Assembly (NCBI GenBank): GCA_036346255.1
Contig: CM070633.1
Location: forward strand, 42,485,692-42,549,691
DNA: 64,000 nt
Reading direction: 5' to 3'
From: Ampelocalamus luodianensis
Taxonomy: Eukaryota > Streptophyta > Magnoliopsida > Poales > Poaceae
Shown in pieces: positions 23,959 through 35,978 of this stretch (the first letter of the stretch is position 1; each line of letters starts with the position of its first letter). Made by a program: the position numbers and the translations under genes. The notes beneath the pieces are model-generated. The model searched no databases, was not told where the DNA came from, and worked only from the letters and a program-made list of their open reading frames with translations.

Positions 23959-24270
23959 TGATGACCCAGTACAATTCAGGATGGGCCGGCGCGTTCGATG
24001 GCCCAACACTAGGTTTCCTAGCAGAGATTGGGTAGCGTGAGTAGAGCTGGCCCGCTCGCTAGCCAGGCATAAGAAGACTGCCGCCTCGGAGTACTTAAGC
24101 AACTACGTAGTGTGTGGTAGAGATCAACTCTTTTGTAATGAACAAACATGACTCTAATTCCCATCTATCTTCTTCCATGGCCCCGCCTGATTCTCTTGAT
24201 TCCTAGCCTCCTGCTTACATCCTACCCCGTATTGCTCCTCTCAATCCCCTCTGATTCTGGGTACGTAACA
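23959..24270 (+). repeat. 5' LTR of element I
   Basis: Runs from TGATGACCCAG to GGGTACGTAACA, 312 bp, ending just before the primer site. No second copy is in the window for comparison. Confidence 0.7.
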
Positions 24271-24275
24271 ACATT

Positions 24276-24287
24276 TGGTACTAGAGC
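24276..24287 (+). other. Primer binding site of element I
   Basis: TGGTACTAGAGC, a slightly mutated TGGTATCAGAGC (initiator Met tRNA), 5 bp after the LTR. Confidence 0.65.
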
Positions 24288-24361
24288 ACCGATCTTGAGG
24301 CCAGAAGATCAATCTGGAGAAGCCAAAGTACCAGACAAGAGCACAGGAAAAATCGCTAGCT

Positions 24362-25640
24362 ATGGAGCAACAAATCGCGAAGCTCACCAAGGCAATCCAA
24401 GCACAGAACATCACCATCCAAGCGCTGGTGGAGACACTAGCGGAAATCAAGCCAGTGGTGATGGATCTGAAGGAGTGGAAGTCGGTGGTGGTGACAGAGG
24501 TGGAAGAGCTGCGTGGCGAGGTAGGAGAGCTGTGCGACCAAGTAAGCCAACTCATCCGAGACTAGGTGATGGCAGCCAAAGCCAAGGTGCTGCCTCCGCT
24601 CTTGCCCACACCAGAGTACAAGTGGCCCATCGACGCGAAGGAGGAAGGTGACGCGAGTCATGATCCATTAGGACACTACGCTGCAACTCAGAACTGGGGG
24701 AAGGCGATGGGGGGTCTCACCCCGGAGCCGCCTCCGGACAATGGTACGTACGGGCTGCAGACCCTATCCCTCTTCCCTTGTGATCAACCCCTTGTGATCA
24801 ACTTGAGTCTTCGGGTAGATCCCCACGAGTCTATTCCCATCATCCAGCACCGCCAAAATTGGATTTCCCCCAATTCGATGGAGAAAATCCTAAGGCATGG
24901 AGGCTGAAAAGTGAGGTGTATTTCTGAGTTTGTTCGATCCATTTGAATTTGTGGATAAGTGTGGCAACCATGTATTTTGTGGGAAGCGTCGTGTTATGGT
25001 TGCAATCCACACGAGCCCACACTCGATGTGCAAATTGAGAAGAATTTGTTGAAGCGGTGTGTGTGTGTGGTTCGGCCATGAGGAGTTCTAGCACCAACTA
25101 CGTCAGTTCAATCGATTGAGGAAAATCGGGTCAGTGGCTGAGTTTTCTAAAAAAATTAGTGAGTCCATGCATAGCCTGACTGCCCATCATGCCTGGGATC
25201 TAATGTATGGATTACGGGGTGACATTAGGGCAGCAGTGATTTTACATTGACCAAAGGACCTTGATACTGCTATATCCTTGGCTTGTTTGCAGGAGGAGGT
25301 CCTTGAGGCCATGAGGCGAGATGCTTGCCGGCTGGAGTTCCCAATAGGGGGACGATCGGGAACACGAATGGTGATGCCCTTGCCTCCACCGTCAGGGAAG
25401 CAAATGACCTTCCCTGGAGCTCGAGTGGCTGACCGCAGAGGCACCGAAGGCACGCGAGAAGCCATTGTCGATGACAGATGGGGGCGCTACGGGCGTACCG
25501 ATGAGCTAGAGGCTTGTACCACACCTGTGGCGAAAATGGAGCCGGGATCACCGATGTGGACCAACTGTCTAGCTGCATGTGGTTCAAGAACTTTGGGAGA
25601 TGATTCTGGAACCTGCAACAGAGCCGATACCCTATGATAC
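24362..25640 (+). pseudogene. gag: Element I gag, decayed
   Basis: Starts MEQQIAKLTKAIQAQNIT with a coiled-coil-like Leu/Glu/Val stretch, then meets a TAG at 24563-24565. Further on, PKLDFPQFDGENPKAWRLKSE (near 24850-24920) is the conserved start of the gypsy gag core. Several stops and frame changes follow. A Pro/Arg-rich tail continues to about 25640. Confidence 0.7.
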
Positions 25641-27568
25641 GACAAGCTCTCATGGAGGATATTTGATGTCAATCTACAACTCGGCGGCGAATGGTCTGGA
25701 GGCCTCGAGAACAGTGCGGCTACAAGGGGAGATTCAAGGGCAAGAAGTCTTAGTTCTGGTTGATTCGAGAAGTACCCATAGCTTTCTTGGTGTGGCACTG
25801 GCTACCAAGCTGTAAGGGGGGCAGAAAGCCCAGGAGCCAATGACGGCCAGAATTGTAGATGGGGGAATGCTATCTTGCACTAGGGAGTTTCCAGCCTGTG
25901 GCTGGAAGGTGCAAGGGGTAGAGTTCATGACAACACTGAAGGTCTTGCCACTAGGATTCTACGACCTTATAGTGGGTATGGACTAGTCGGAGCAGCATAG
26001 CCCTATGACAGTGAATTGGCAGAAGAAGAAGTTATCATTTCAGCATCAAGGCAAGAGAATTGTGTTGCGAGGAATGCGTGTGGATGCAATTACAGTGAAG
26101 AAACAGTACCCATTACCCATCATTGAAGAGTTGTTAGATGAGTTAGCCAGATCATAGTGGTTCACTAGCTTGGTTCTACACGCGGGATATCATCAGATAC
26201 GCATGAAGCTGGAAGATGAGCATAAAACGGCGTTCAAAACCCACCACGGACACTATGAATTCAAGGTGATGCCATATTGGTTAACTATTGTGCCTGTGAC
26301 CTTCCAGGGGCTGATGAACAAGATCTTGGAACCATTGGTGTGTCGGGGTGTATTAGTGTTCATCAACGACATATTGGTGTATAGTCGTTCTTTGGAGGAG
26401 CATGTTGAAAAGTTGTGCTGGGTGTTGGAAATTCTAGCGCAACATCAGCTAAAAGTCAAGCATTCCAAATGCGCCTTTGCCCAACAACAATTGACATATC
26501 TTGGACACATCATCAGTCATGACAGGATAGATACCGACCATAAGAACATCGCGGCCATTCAGGATTGGCCGAGGCCAACAGATGTTAAGAAGGTGCGTGG
26601 CTTCCTAGGGTTGGCGGGTTATTACCGAAAGTTTGTGTGTAACTTTGGAGTTCTTAGCCAGCCACTCACGGAGTTGTTGAAGAAGAATACTTTGTGTATG
26701 TACTGAAGAAAAAGAGCAGGCATTCCAAGCTCTGAAAAATGCGCTTATCTCAGCGCCTGTTCTGGCCTTACCGGATTTCACCAAAACGTTTGAAGTGGAG
26801 ACGGATGCATCTAACCGGGGAATTGGTGCGGTGCTGATGCAGGATAAGCATCCCGTGGCATACCTTAGCAAGGCGTTAGGGATGCGGACATAAGGGCTAT
26901 CAACATACAAAAAAGAAGGTTTGGCGATCTTGATGGCCGTTGACTACTCGCAAACATACTTACAATCAGCAAAATTCGTTCTCAGGACACACTAGAGAAC
27001 CTTATTCACCTAGGGGATCAACTGTTGACCACACCATAGCAACAGAAAGTGGTGACTAAATTACTAGGCCTAAACTACCGCATTGTGTATAAGCCAGGAA
27101 CTACCAATCGAGCAACAAATGCTTTGCCAAGGAAGGGGGTCAATCAAGAGGAGGAACTCATTGCCATATCTTCAGGGGTGCCCGATTGGTTAGAAGCGAT
27201 CTCGGCTGGCTACCAACAGGACCCTGAATCCAACAAAATATTAAAGGATTTGACGGTGTCGGGGAACAGTGCTACTCGGTTCTAGTTGCACGATGGGGTG
27301 CTCAAATAAGGGAACCGCATTTGGGTGGTAATAACAGGCTGGCACAACAGAGTATACTGACAGCAAAGCACTCCAGTGCGATTGGAGGACACTCAGGTTT
27401 TCAGGTTACGTATCACCGAATTCGCAAGTTGTTGACTAGGTCGGGAATCAAAAAGGATGTGAGAGCCTTTGTGAAGCAGTGCACAATTTGCAAGCAAGCA
27501 AAAACAAAACACGTTCAGTATCCGGGACTGCTTCAACCTTTGCTGGTACCTGATCATGCATGGCAGAT
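25641..27568 (+). pseudogene. pol: Element I pol, decayed and truncated
   Basis: Protease: LVDSRSTHSF, with the catalytic D-S-G changed to D-S-R (25762-25770). RT: KKQYPLPIIEELLDELA, a stop, then YEFKVMPYWLT and FINDILVYS, where the catalytic double Asp has become Asn-Asp (26359-26373); LTYLGHIIS follows. RNase H: ALPDFTKTFEVETDAS. Integrase zinc region: H and H in KHSSAIGGHSG, CTIC in QCTICKQAK, ending at DHAWQIV. Stops after CMY (26703) and in the RNase H region confirm inactivity. Similarity ends exactly where H begins. Confidence 0.85.
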
Positions 27569-27837
27569 TGTAACATCCCAATTTTTAGGGCTTTTTAAAA
27601 AATTTCAAAAATAAAAATAACCATTTGGTTTTGTTGAATTTATAAAGCTTAATTTGAAATTTTGGAAGTTAAAAGCAATTTAATATGAATTAATCAAACT
27701 TCAACTGATTCAAAATTTGATTTGTCTTGAGTTTATTGGAGCTCTTTGGTATTTGGAATTCCCTTTCCCTGTCTGTTCCGTTTTTCCGTCGACCCGTTCC
27801 TCCTCTCGTCGTCGGCCGCTCCACCTCTATGTTTTCT

Positions 27838-28045
27838 CTTGGTTTCGACCAGCCTTCGGTTTCGACCATCTCTTGGTTTCGACCAGCCTTCGGTTTCGAC
27901 AGCCTGTTGGTCTCGACCGGTCTTTCGGTTTTGACCAGTCTGTTGGTCTCGACCAGTCTTTGGGTTTCAACCAGCTCTTGGTCTCGACCAGTTTCTCGGT
28001 CTCGACCACCCTCTTGGTTTCGACCACCCTCCGGTTTGACCGGCC
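27838..28045. repeat. Minisatellite of GGTTTCGACCAG units in H
   Basis: About ten imperfect 18-22 bp units based on TTGGTTTCGACCAGCCTTCGG lie just upstream of the TATA box of H. They create open frames on both strands that have no protein similarity. Confidence 0.75.
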
Positions 28046-28294
28046 CCACCGTAGGCTCCTCCTCGCATGGTCACCGTCACGGCTGTCACAAAAGTCCTCA
28101 CGCATTAAATGCCGTCGGCTCATTTAATTACCCGTCCTCCGTCGCGCCTGCCCCCATCCCGTCCCCCTTTTTTCCTAGCGACGTGCGCATTAAATGTCGT
28201 CTTTTGCATTAAATGTTGTTGTCTCCGCCCCACCACGTTTTTCCTCTCCTTTTCACACTGCTCCATCCTGTTGCCCGGTTCTCCTTCCTTCCTC

Positions 28295-28302
28295 TATAAA
28301 TA
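28295..28302 (+). promoter_or_regulatory. TATA box of giant LTR H
   Basis: TATAAATA, in CTCTATAAATAAAG, is followed by a C/T-rich leader, as in related LTR D. Confidence 0.55.
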
Positions 28303-28815
28303 AAGCACCAGGGAGTCCTTCTGCCCTATTGTTTTCCCCTCAACTTTCCAACTCTTCCTCTTTCTCTCACCTCGTTTCGCCGTGCTTCAAGTTTCGTTGT
28401 CGTCGATTGGAGCTCGCGCCACCGCCTCTAGCACCACTGTCAAGTTTCTCCTACCGACAGCCGAACCACCTTCCTCCTCGCGTTCCGCTGTCATTGTTGA
28501 TTCCCCGGTGACATCGTCCACTCCGTTGAGTTTGCCTCGTGACGTTCTACACTGTGCTCCCTTCCTTTTATCCGAAGCACCGCCGGTTCGCCGGAGCCCC
28601 GTGCGCGGTCAACCGCGACGCCGCGAATCTCGCTCGCACTCCTCATAATCCGTGTGCCGCCTTCGCCTCTTTTGGTGAGAACCACGTGCACCCAACTCTC
28701 CCTCTCTCGCTCTTGTTGCTGTGGTTTACCCAAAGCATCGAGCTCCAAGTTCAAGCTGCCGCGCACCTCCTCTCGGTCCTCGCCATGCTAGTGCAAGCCC
28801 TTCTTCTAACCACAT

Positions 28816-29507
28816 TGTCGACGATCAAGACGTCGATCTTACGAAATGAATAGGAGAGAATAATGCGAAAATTCTGGAAAGAGAATGGGACTACTCTTTT
28901 ATTAATATGAACTGAATTTACGGAGGATGCCTTATGAATAGGTGGTGGACTAATCATGTTTACACTGAGAACACTTCTTGTTATGCTACAATGTCAGACT
29001 TAAAACATAAATCTAATGTCTATGCTTTAGTCTGATGAGGCCTACTTTGCTCCATCCATGCTCTCTCTTTAAATAGCTCTTGAAGAGGTGGCAGTTACTT
29101 CTAGAGAAGACGTCTGTTGTGAAGCGTCGTGGCTGGTCGGAGCGAGATAATGGTTAATGGAGTATCAACCGTTCAGCAGTTGTATGCTTGTGAGATACTT
29201 AACTGTATGGTGGTTGTTCATTAGTGTCTCAGGACAAGAAACGTCATGTGGTATGGAATATACGCACGTGTTCCATTCATCACACGGTAGAGGATATACC
29301 TGAAATCAGTTCCAAATATCAGTTCATACCGTTTACGGCGGTTCCACAGTGGAAGCTAGGCATGAGACCTTGTCCGACCAGGGTACCCATTGTGTAACCT
29401 CTGGAATCCTTACGACCAGTAAGGTCGTGAACCTCAGGGGTTACGACCATGAAGACGTATGGTCTTTATGTATTAAAAATCATACATAGAGGTTTTAATC
29501 CTCGTCA
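28816..29507. mobile_element. Solo LTR of family A inside H
   Basis: TGTCGACGATCAAG...CCTCGTCA, 692 bp, the same family as the LTRs of element A but visibly more diverged. Target duplication CACAT (28811-28815) / CACGT (29508-29512), with one mismatch. Confidence 0.85.
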
Positions 29508-29904
29508 CACGTCATTTGTGTTCCAGAGTTCCTTGAAGAAACCCCCTCACTCTGGTTCAGTTGTTTTTCGTAGGAGCCACCATTTTTCCTCTTTTCCTCC
29601 AGTCCCGACTGGCTCCCTTCATCACCGTCCTCCTTCGCCTTCGACTGCAAGCTTCCCGCCACCGTTCGCTATCCGCCGACCTCCTCTGGTCTCTCTCTCT
29701 GTCCTGGTGAGTTTCTCCGTACCTGGTTTTTTCTCTTTTGTTCTTTCGACCGCGTCGAATAGTCGATCCTTTCTCTATTCAAATGGCTAAATCTAACTTT
29801 ATCTAATTCAAAATTTTGTTTATTTTAAGTTTGCTAGAGTTCTCGAGTGTTTAAAATCCCCTCTCTGTTCGTTCAATTTTCTCCTTGGCCCAGCTCTCCA
29901 CTCT

Positions 29905-30345
29905 CTCAGTTTGGACCACCCTCCCATTTTAGACCACCCTTTTGGTTTAGACATCTCTCTCGGTTTGGACCACCCTTCCAATTTAAACCACCCTTTTGGT
30001 TTAGACCTCTCTCTCGGTTTGGACCACCCTCCCAGTTTAGACCACCCTTTTGGTTTAGACCTCCTTCCTACAACCACGTAGAGTAGTCGTATGCTTCTTA
30101 CGACCACGTTGAGTAATCGTATCCCTCCTACGACCACATTGAGTAGTCGTATCCTTCTTTCGACCACGTCGAGAAGTCGAATCCTTCTCTCTTCTTTCGA
30201 CCGTGTCGAGTGGTCGAATCCTTCCTTCCTTCGACCATGTTGAGTAGTCGAATCCTCTCTCTCTTCGACCAGTCGAATCTCCTTCCGACCAGGTAGTCAA
30301 ACCTCCCTTCGACCACCTGTAATCGAACCTCTTTTTGAGGACTCG
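29905..30345. repeat. Second minisatellite region of H
   Basis: At 29905-30065 are units such as TTTAGACCACCCTTTTGGT. At 30075-30345 are units such as TTCGACCACGTCGAGTAGTCG. The DNA just before (29785-29900) resembles 27690-27800, so part of H is duplicated on both sides of the first repeat block. Confidence 0.65.
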
Positions 30346-32799
30346 TTCTCTTTCGTTCGAACTCCAAACAGAGTGATTCAAGTTCCTAACTTTGTCTTAA
30401 TTCAGTACATTTCTTTTGGTTCTAGTTTGGTTCTTTATGGATTTTACTTGGAGTTGTTTTATTTACTTAACTCTTTTCGCAAGTATAGATTCTAGCGTTT
30501 CTGAAGAGTTCCTGGACCCGACGACCACGATCGAAGCATCTAAACACTTCAACAAAGATTTTGTCTTCTCTGAAGAAATCCTGGAACCACCTGCCGAAGC
30601 AACTCAAGCATTCAACAAAGGCAAGTCGTAGACCTTTGATCATGTTGTACCCAGTTTACAAAATTATATTATTTTAAATCAACATGCATGGCTAATTCTA
30701 TTAAAATAGTTTGGGAAATAGTTAAATACCTACTCGACTGTATGACTCCTTGATTAATTGTGCATGACATGTTGACATGTACTCTTGGACACCATAGGTC
30801 GGGTAATCTTAGTTGGACATTATTGCAATACCAACATGGGTGCATATTTATCCTTAGTCATGCTTTAGTTATGCGATGTCTCTCGATCACATGATTCAAT
30901 GATGATAAATTTGACTAAGTGCATATGGAATTATGGCATGTGTTTCCATGGCATGTGTTGCCGCTATTATTAAAACTTGTTGTACCATGGCAAGGGTTTC
31001 CTTTTGGTCGGGTTGAACCAAAAATGATTTCATACTCAGGCGAATGATTGTACAGTAAAGGGGGTGCAGAAAGCACATTGGGATGAGGATATTTCGCCTG
31101 AGTAGTCACTAAGGACTTAACTTTGTGCGCCATTGATCTAGGCCATACCGTGCAACCATAAGTCCATTTATGGGGTAGACCTTGCTAAATTAGCAATGTT
31201 TTGGGTCGGTTCTGTTTGGGTTGATGAGCGGTGCAAGAGGGGGCCAGGAAGGCGAATCCTTAGCAAGCAGAACCGAGTCAAAATGGAGTTTTGTAAAAGC
31301 CTTGTCACGTGCTCTAGACCACTTACCTAAGGTAGTGAGCGGTGGTATCGATGGATGTTAAACAAACTAGAGAAGTCGTGTCTTGTGCGTAAAGCTGTAC
31401 AACCTCTGCAGAGTGTAAAACTATTCGAATAGCCGTGTCTATGGTTATGGACAATGCCTGATGATTTCACACGAGGGGTAGATTTTTCTCAAAAATGTTG
31501 TTGTGGGTGTTCACGGGTTGGTTGGAAAGTGAACAAGGTGTTCACAAGTTGTTTCAAAGAAACTTGATTACTTATGTATTAACCTTTCAAAATGTGCTTT
31601 ACAATCTACCTATTGTATCTAATGTCAATACTGCTTTCTGCAAATTAAACATAAAACTATCCTTGTCAAGCCTTGCATGAATATTATTTGCATACTGTTC
31701 TCTACGACTTGCTAAGTACTTTTATGTACTCATGGTTTTACGCTCCTTTATTGATCAGTCGTCGAAGAAGACCCAGGGAGTACCGAGCTCTATGAGGACG
31801 ACTACTTTGAAGACCATACCGACTAGGAGACGTCCTCCAATCAATTGCATGTGGGCATATCGAATGAACTCTACGAGTTGGTTTTGTTCCGCAACAAGTT
31901 TACTCTGGTCGTAGATTTGTCGTGGACCCGGTCGTGACCATAGCCCTGCGTGGCAAGCTTTGTAAAACCTTGACCATAAGGTCCTTTTGCTGTTATGTAT
32001 TATTAATTTGTCTACTTCATTAGCCGTTCTGTTATATGGATATGATTTTATCTATGTTGCAACTGTGCGAGCTAGCTACTGTAACAGCCCAAAAACCTTA
32101 AGCTGGATTAAGTAAGTATCTAATGTGCATTTGTGAAATTTTGTACTTTTTTAAAACTTTTTGTTGCGGTAAATAGGTTTCAAGTGTGGGAATGTTTTAG
32201 TTGGATTCTATATTCTCTGACATGCTTGTTGGATTTTCTGGAATTTTTGGAGCTTATTTGGTTCCCTGATTAATTTGCATGTTCAACTCTGAGTTTGAAT
32301 TTAAAACACTAACCTAATAGATAAATAAAACAAACGGAAATGAAAGTGATAATTTAAAATCTAAACTGAGTATAATTATTCTAAATATAAATGGAGGAAT
32401 TAATTAAATCACGTTTTGCAATTTTCCCACATCAAGTAATAATAATAATCAATATTAAATCAAATTGCTAGAAAAATTGCAATTAAAAATTTAATTATTT
32501 TGATTTTATGTTTTCACATGCATCCCAAAAATCATGTCATTATGTATGCGTTATTATCATCATCCTTCTTTTTCGATTCGACCGACTGTAGGTGAAACGC
32601 CTGCGTGTCCCTTCTTTTCCATTCCTGCTAACTCCCTTCGCTTCTCTCCTTCAAATCTCATCTAAAAATTCAAAACCAAGTCATGCATGTCGTACTGCCG
32701 CGATCGTCATCACACGACCAACCCATTTCTGCAACCTGTTTTCGCATGCATGGCAGTTTGAGCGATTTCGCAAGAGGAGAGGATAAGTCGCAGATAAAA

Positions 32800-35700
32800 T
32801 GTAACATCCCAATTTTCTGAGTTTAAAAATCCATTAAATAGTTAGTAGGGGAAAATTCACCATTTGGATTTATTTGAAGTTAAATTCAAAAGCTTAATAT
32901 TGGACTTTACAATCAAAAACATTTAATGTGAATAATCCCAACATGAACAATAGCCAAAACTATTTTATTTGGGTTCTATGTGCTCAGATATATTTTCTAG
33001 ATTTTTCTAGAATTTTTCTGAGTTCATTTGCTATTTTCTTTTGCCTATTTGAATTTCTGGTATTTTCTAAAATAGAAAACCTATTTAAAATCTCAGAAAT
33101 CATCGGGCTGAATTCCTTAACTCGGCCCATTCCTTCATTGTCTTGCCCAGCCCGCGGCCTCGAGGCCTCGCGCTGCAAGCCCGTGCGCGTGGCGACGTGG
33201 GCACCGCACGCCGTCGTCGTCTTCCTCGCGCTCGTCGTTTCCTCGCGCGTCGTCTTCCTCCCGAACGCCGCGCGTCCGCCATGTTTCCGAAGCTCAAGCC
33301 CGTGCGACAACGCATCTTTTCCAACCGAACCCCTTCTAGAAAACGTGCCAAATCCTATCTCTAACCTCTCGCGCTGCTTCATTAGAATCCTATCCGAATC
33401 TCACCTTATCCCGAATTTCCAAATTCGGTCTCGTGTTCATCTCGGACTCGAATTGGGATTCCCACCCGAGCCGCCCGCCCTATAAAAGCCACCCGAGGTT
33501 CGCGAACTCCACGAACCCTAAGCCACCACCCTCTTCCACCGTAGAGCCCTAAGCGCCGCGAGTCAAGATTTAGGGTTTTCGCCGCCGTTCTGTTCTTCGT
33601 CGTTTGCGCCGCCGCCCGTGTCACCGCGTCGACTTTGAGCACACCAACAGGTTTAGCGTCACGAGGACTACCTCAGGGACCCTTCGCCGTCGTCAAAGCC
33701 TCACCGGAGCCGTCGTCCGACAACAGCCGAGAAGCTCCGCCGCTCTGAGCTCGCCGCCAGCCACCTCCGTCGTTCCAGACCACCCAGCCCTACCTCATCA
33801 GGTTCGCAATAGCAAGGGCTACACGTTGGTACCACTCACCTCGCCGCGAGCCGCCGATCGCCGACGACCATCGGGTTGAGCCGCCGTTGTCGGCATGGAC
33901 AACGTGGTCGCCCACGCGATGCCGCGTCGACCTCGTGCAAACGTGGAAGCGGTGTCGTGTGTCAGCATCCCCGTCAGCGCCGCGTGGCTGAGTCCACCGG
34001 GTCCAGATCTAGCAGGCTCGGTAGACCTAGTCTACCGTGAGCCGAGCCAGCGACATGTGGGTCCCACTGTCGAGCCAATCTGTCACCCGTCCGAACGTCC
34101 TCGGTGACGTCGTTGCGCAATATTCCGATTTTTCTTCAGAGAAATAATTCGGGAAATTCCAGAAAATCCAAATTAGGGTTTCTTTTTAGATTTAAACTTC
34201 CAGAGCTCATAACTTTTGCATCCTAACTCCGATTGAGCCCATTCAAATTTCTAAATTTGTCTAAATTCAAGCTCTATTTATCTGAGATTTTTATTTAATT
34301 TCTGGAGCTTGTTTTGCCTCTGTTATTTATTTGTTTTGTTTGTTTGTGTCTCGTTTGCGAGTAGACGTCGATTCGTTGGGGGATTTTGTGGAAGAAGGAG
34401 CACCCCAAGATCAAGACCAGTACATAGACCTTTTCCAAGGCAAGTCATACCTTTGATCATCTTGAACCCAGTTTTCAAATTACTTTGTGTTAAATTATTG
34501 CATTCTACTTTAATTATTTATTTAAATGCTTTGGGCATAGTTATTATCCAAATTGTTATCACACTTTGGCCTTGTATGTCATATATCCTTGTCACCCTAG
34601 ATTGGTTCATATTTAGTTGGTGCTATGGTATTACCAACGTGGGTTGGTTAGATGCGAGTACAATTGCTTAGCCATGCCACGAGTCATCATCATATGTAAG
34701 TTGCAAATATTAACTATGACTAAGTGACTATGGAACTTCGTGTAAAACTGTGTGCTATGTGTGTATTACTTCGTGATGGCATGTGTTGCACTAAAACCAA
34801 CTGGGTGGTAAAGGATTTAGACTGAGGCAAGTGGTGGAGACTGTGTGACATGGTGGTCTATGTGATGGGAATGATAGTCTTTGTGACTTAGTTAGAACAT
34901 GGAAGTCTTGCCTTGGTCAATTAAGGACTTAACTTTGTGCGCCATTGAACCGAGCCTCATCGCACGACCACATGCCCGGTATGGGACGGGCCTAACTTAG
35001 TAAGTTATGGATTCTCGCATTGATGTTCGGTGGATAGGTTAGGTGTGTGACAGGTGGAGGTGTGACTACTTGGTGGTTGCATCGCGGGACGATTCGCCTT
35101 CCCCGTCCAATGGTGTGTGTTATACCAATTCTATGTGAGTGGTATAGCGGTTTGTAAGCACACTGGGAATGTCAATGTTTGAGATGAAGTTTTCGAACTG
35201 TTTTGTTACGATTGGTGCTTGCTACACTAGTTGTATCTTGTGGGTAAAGTGTACAACCTCTGCAGAGTGTTAAACAATCTATTCGAATAGCCGTGTCCGT
35301 GGTCATGGACATGCTCGGGGATTTCACACGAGGGGTAGTTTTCATAAAATGTGGGAATGGGAGCTGTGTGACCTTAATCATATGGCTATGTGAAAAACCT
35401 GTTTAGCTGTGTGTCTTTGTGGAAACAACTGTTAAATTAATATTGTTTATTTGTTTTGAATTATGCTTTCAATCTATTATTGTATTCAATTGCAAATGTT
35501 GCTTTTACGCAAAAGAACCACAGAAGCCTTTTATTTGGAATAAGCCTGCATCTATACATTGCATTCTGTGGTATGATTTGCGAGTACGGTTGTGTACTCA
35601 CGCTTGTTGTAAAACTTGCGCCTAAACCTACAGAAGAGGAGGAGTCTACGCCTGCTTTCGAGGAGGAGTTCGCTGAAGGCTGATCGTTCGTTAAGGTCCG

Positions 35701-35973
35701 ATCCCGCGGTTGCTGTGGTGAATTGGTGGGATCTACGCTGGAGTTATTTCCGTTTCGCTGCTGTTTTATTCTCTGTTAGCCCTGCGTGGCTTAATAAGTG
35801 TAAACTCGACCACAAGGTCAAAACCCTTATTTGTTATTCAAATTAATCGTTTACTTTATTTATCGCTTGTGTGGATCGATATTTACCTATGTTAACACTG
35901 TGTGCACTAGCGTGATCCTGGACTAGTGCAGTATACACAGAGGGTTCCAGAATCGTAATTCTGGGTCCCGACA
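32800..35973 (+). mobile_element. Solo LTR D in the 5' LTR of C
   Basis: TGTAACATCCC...GGGTCCCGACA, 3174 bp, with exact target duplication TAAAA (32795-32799 and 35974-35978). The uninterrupted site GATAAAACACCTGCG is visible in the 3' LTR of C near 54465. It is the same LTR family as E and H. A TATA box lies at 33481 and CTATTCGAATAG at 35279. Confidence 0.93.
33481..33488 (+). promoter_or_regulatory. TATA box of LTR D
   Basis: TATAAAAG follows a GC-rich zone and precedes a CA/CT-rich leader, a canonical plant core promoter. Confidence 0.6.
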
Positions 35974-35978
35974 TAAAA

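Larger units (their letters stand above)
23959..27568 (+). mobile_element. Truncated Reina-like Ty3/gypsy element I
   Basis: A short 5' LTR (23959-24270) is followed by a Met-type primer site, gag, protease, RT, RNase H and integrase zinc region in gypsy order on the plus strand. It is cut off at 27568 by element H. The short LTR and pol motifs fit the Reina-type chromoviruses. The right part and 3' LTR are missing from the window, probably through the deletion ending near 54828. Confidence 0.85.
27569..32079 (+). mobile_element. Giant LTR H, right end removed
   Basis: Begins TGTAACATCCC at 27569 inside the integrase of I. Its 3' half matches D and the complement of E: the TTTGATCAT..ACCCAG block near 30640, CTATTCGAATAG at 31421, and GTGCGAGCTAGCTAC at the end. 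In E the same sequence continues, whereas here element C begins at 32080. H therefore lacks its last ~75 bp, which were separated by C and then deleted. It contains a solo LTR of family A and minisatellite-like repeats. No coding frame is supported. Confidence 0.75.

Noticed and set aside
27690..28212. Frames on both strands in H (Phe/Ser/Val-rich and Glu/Thr/Arg-rich)
   Set aside because: Produced by the minisatellite units, which have lengths often divisible by three.
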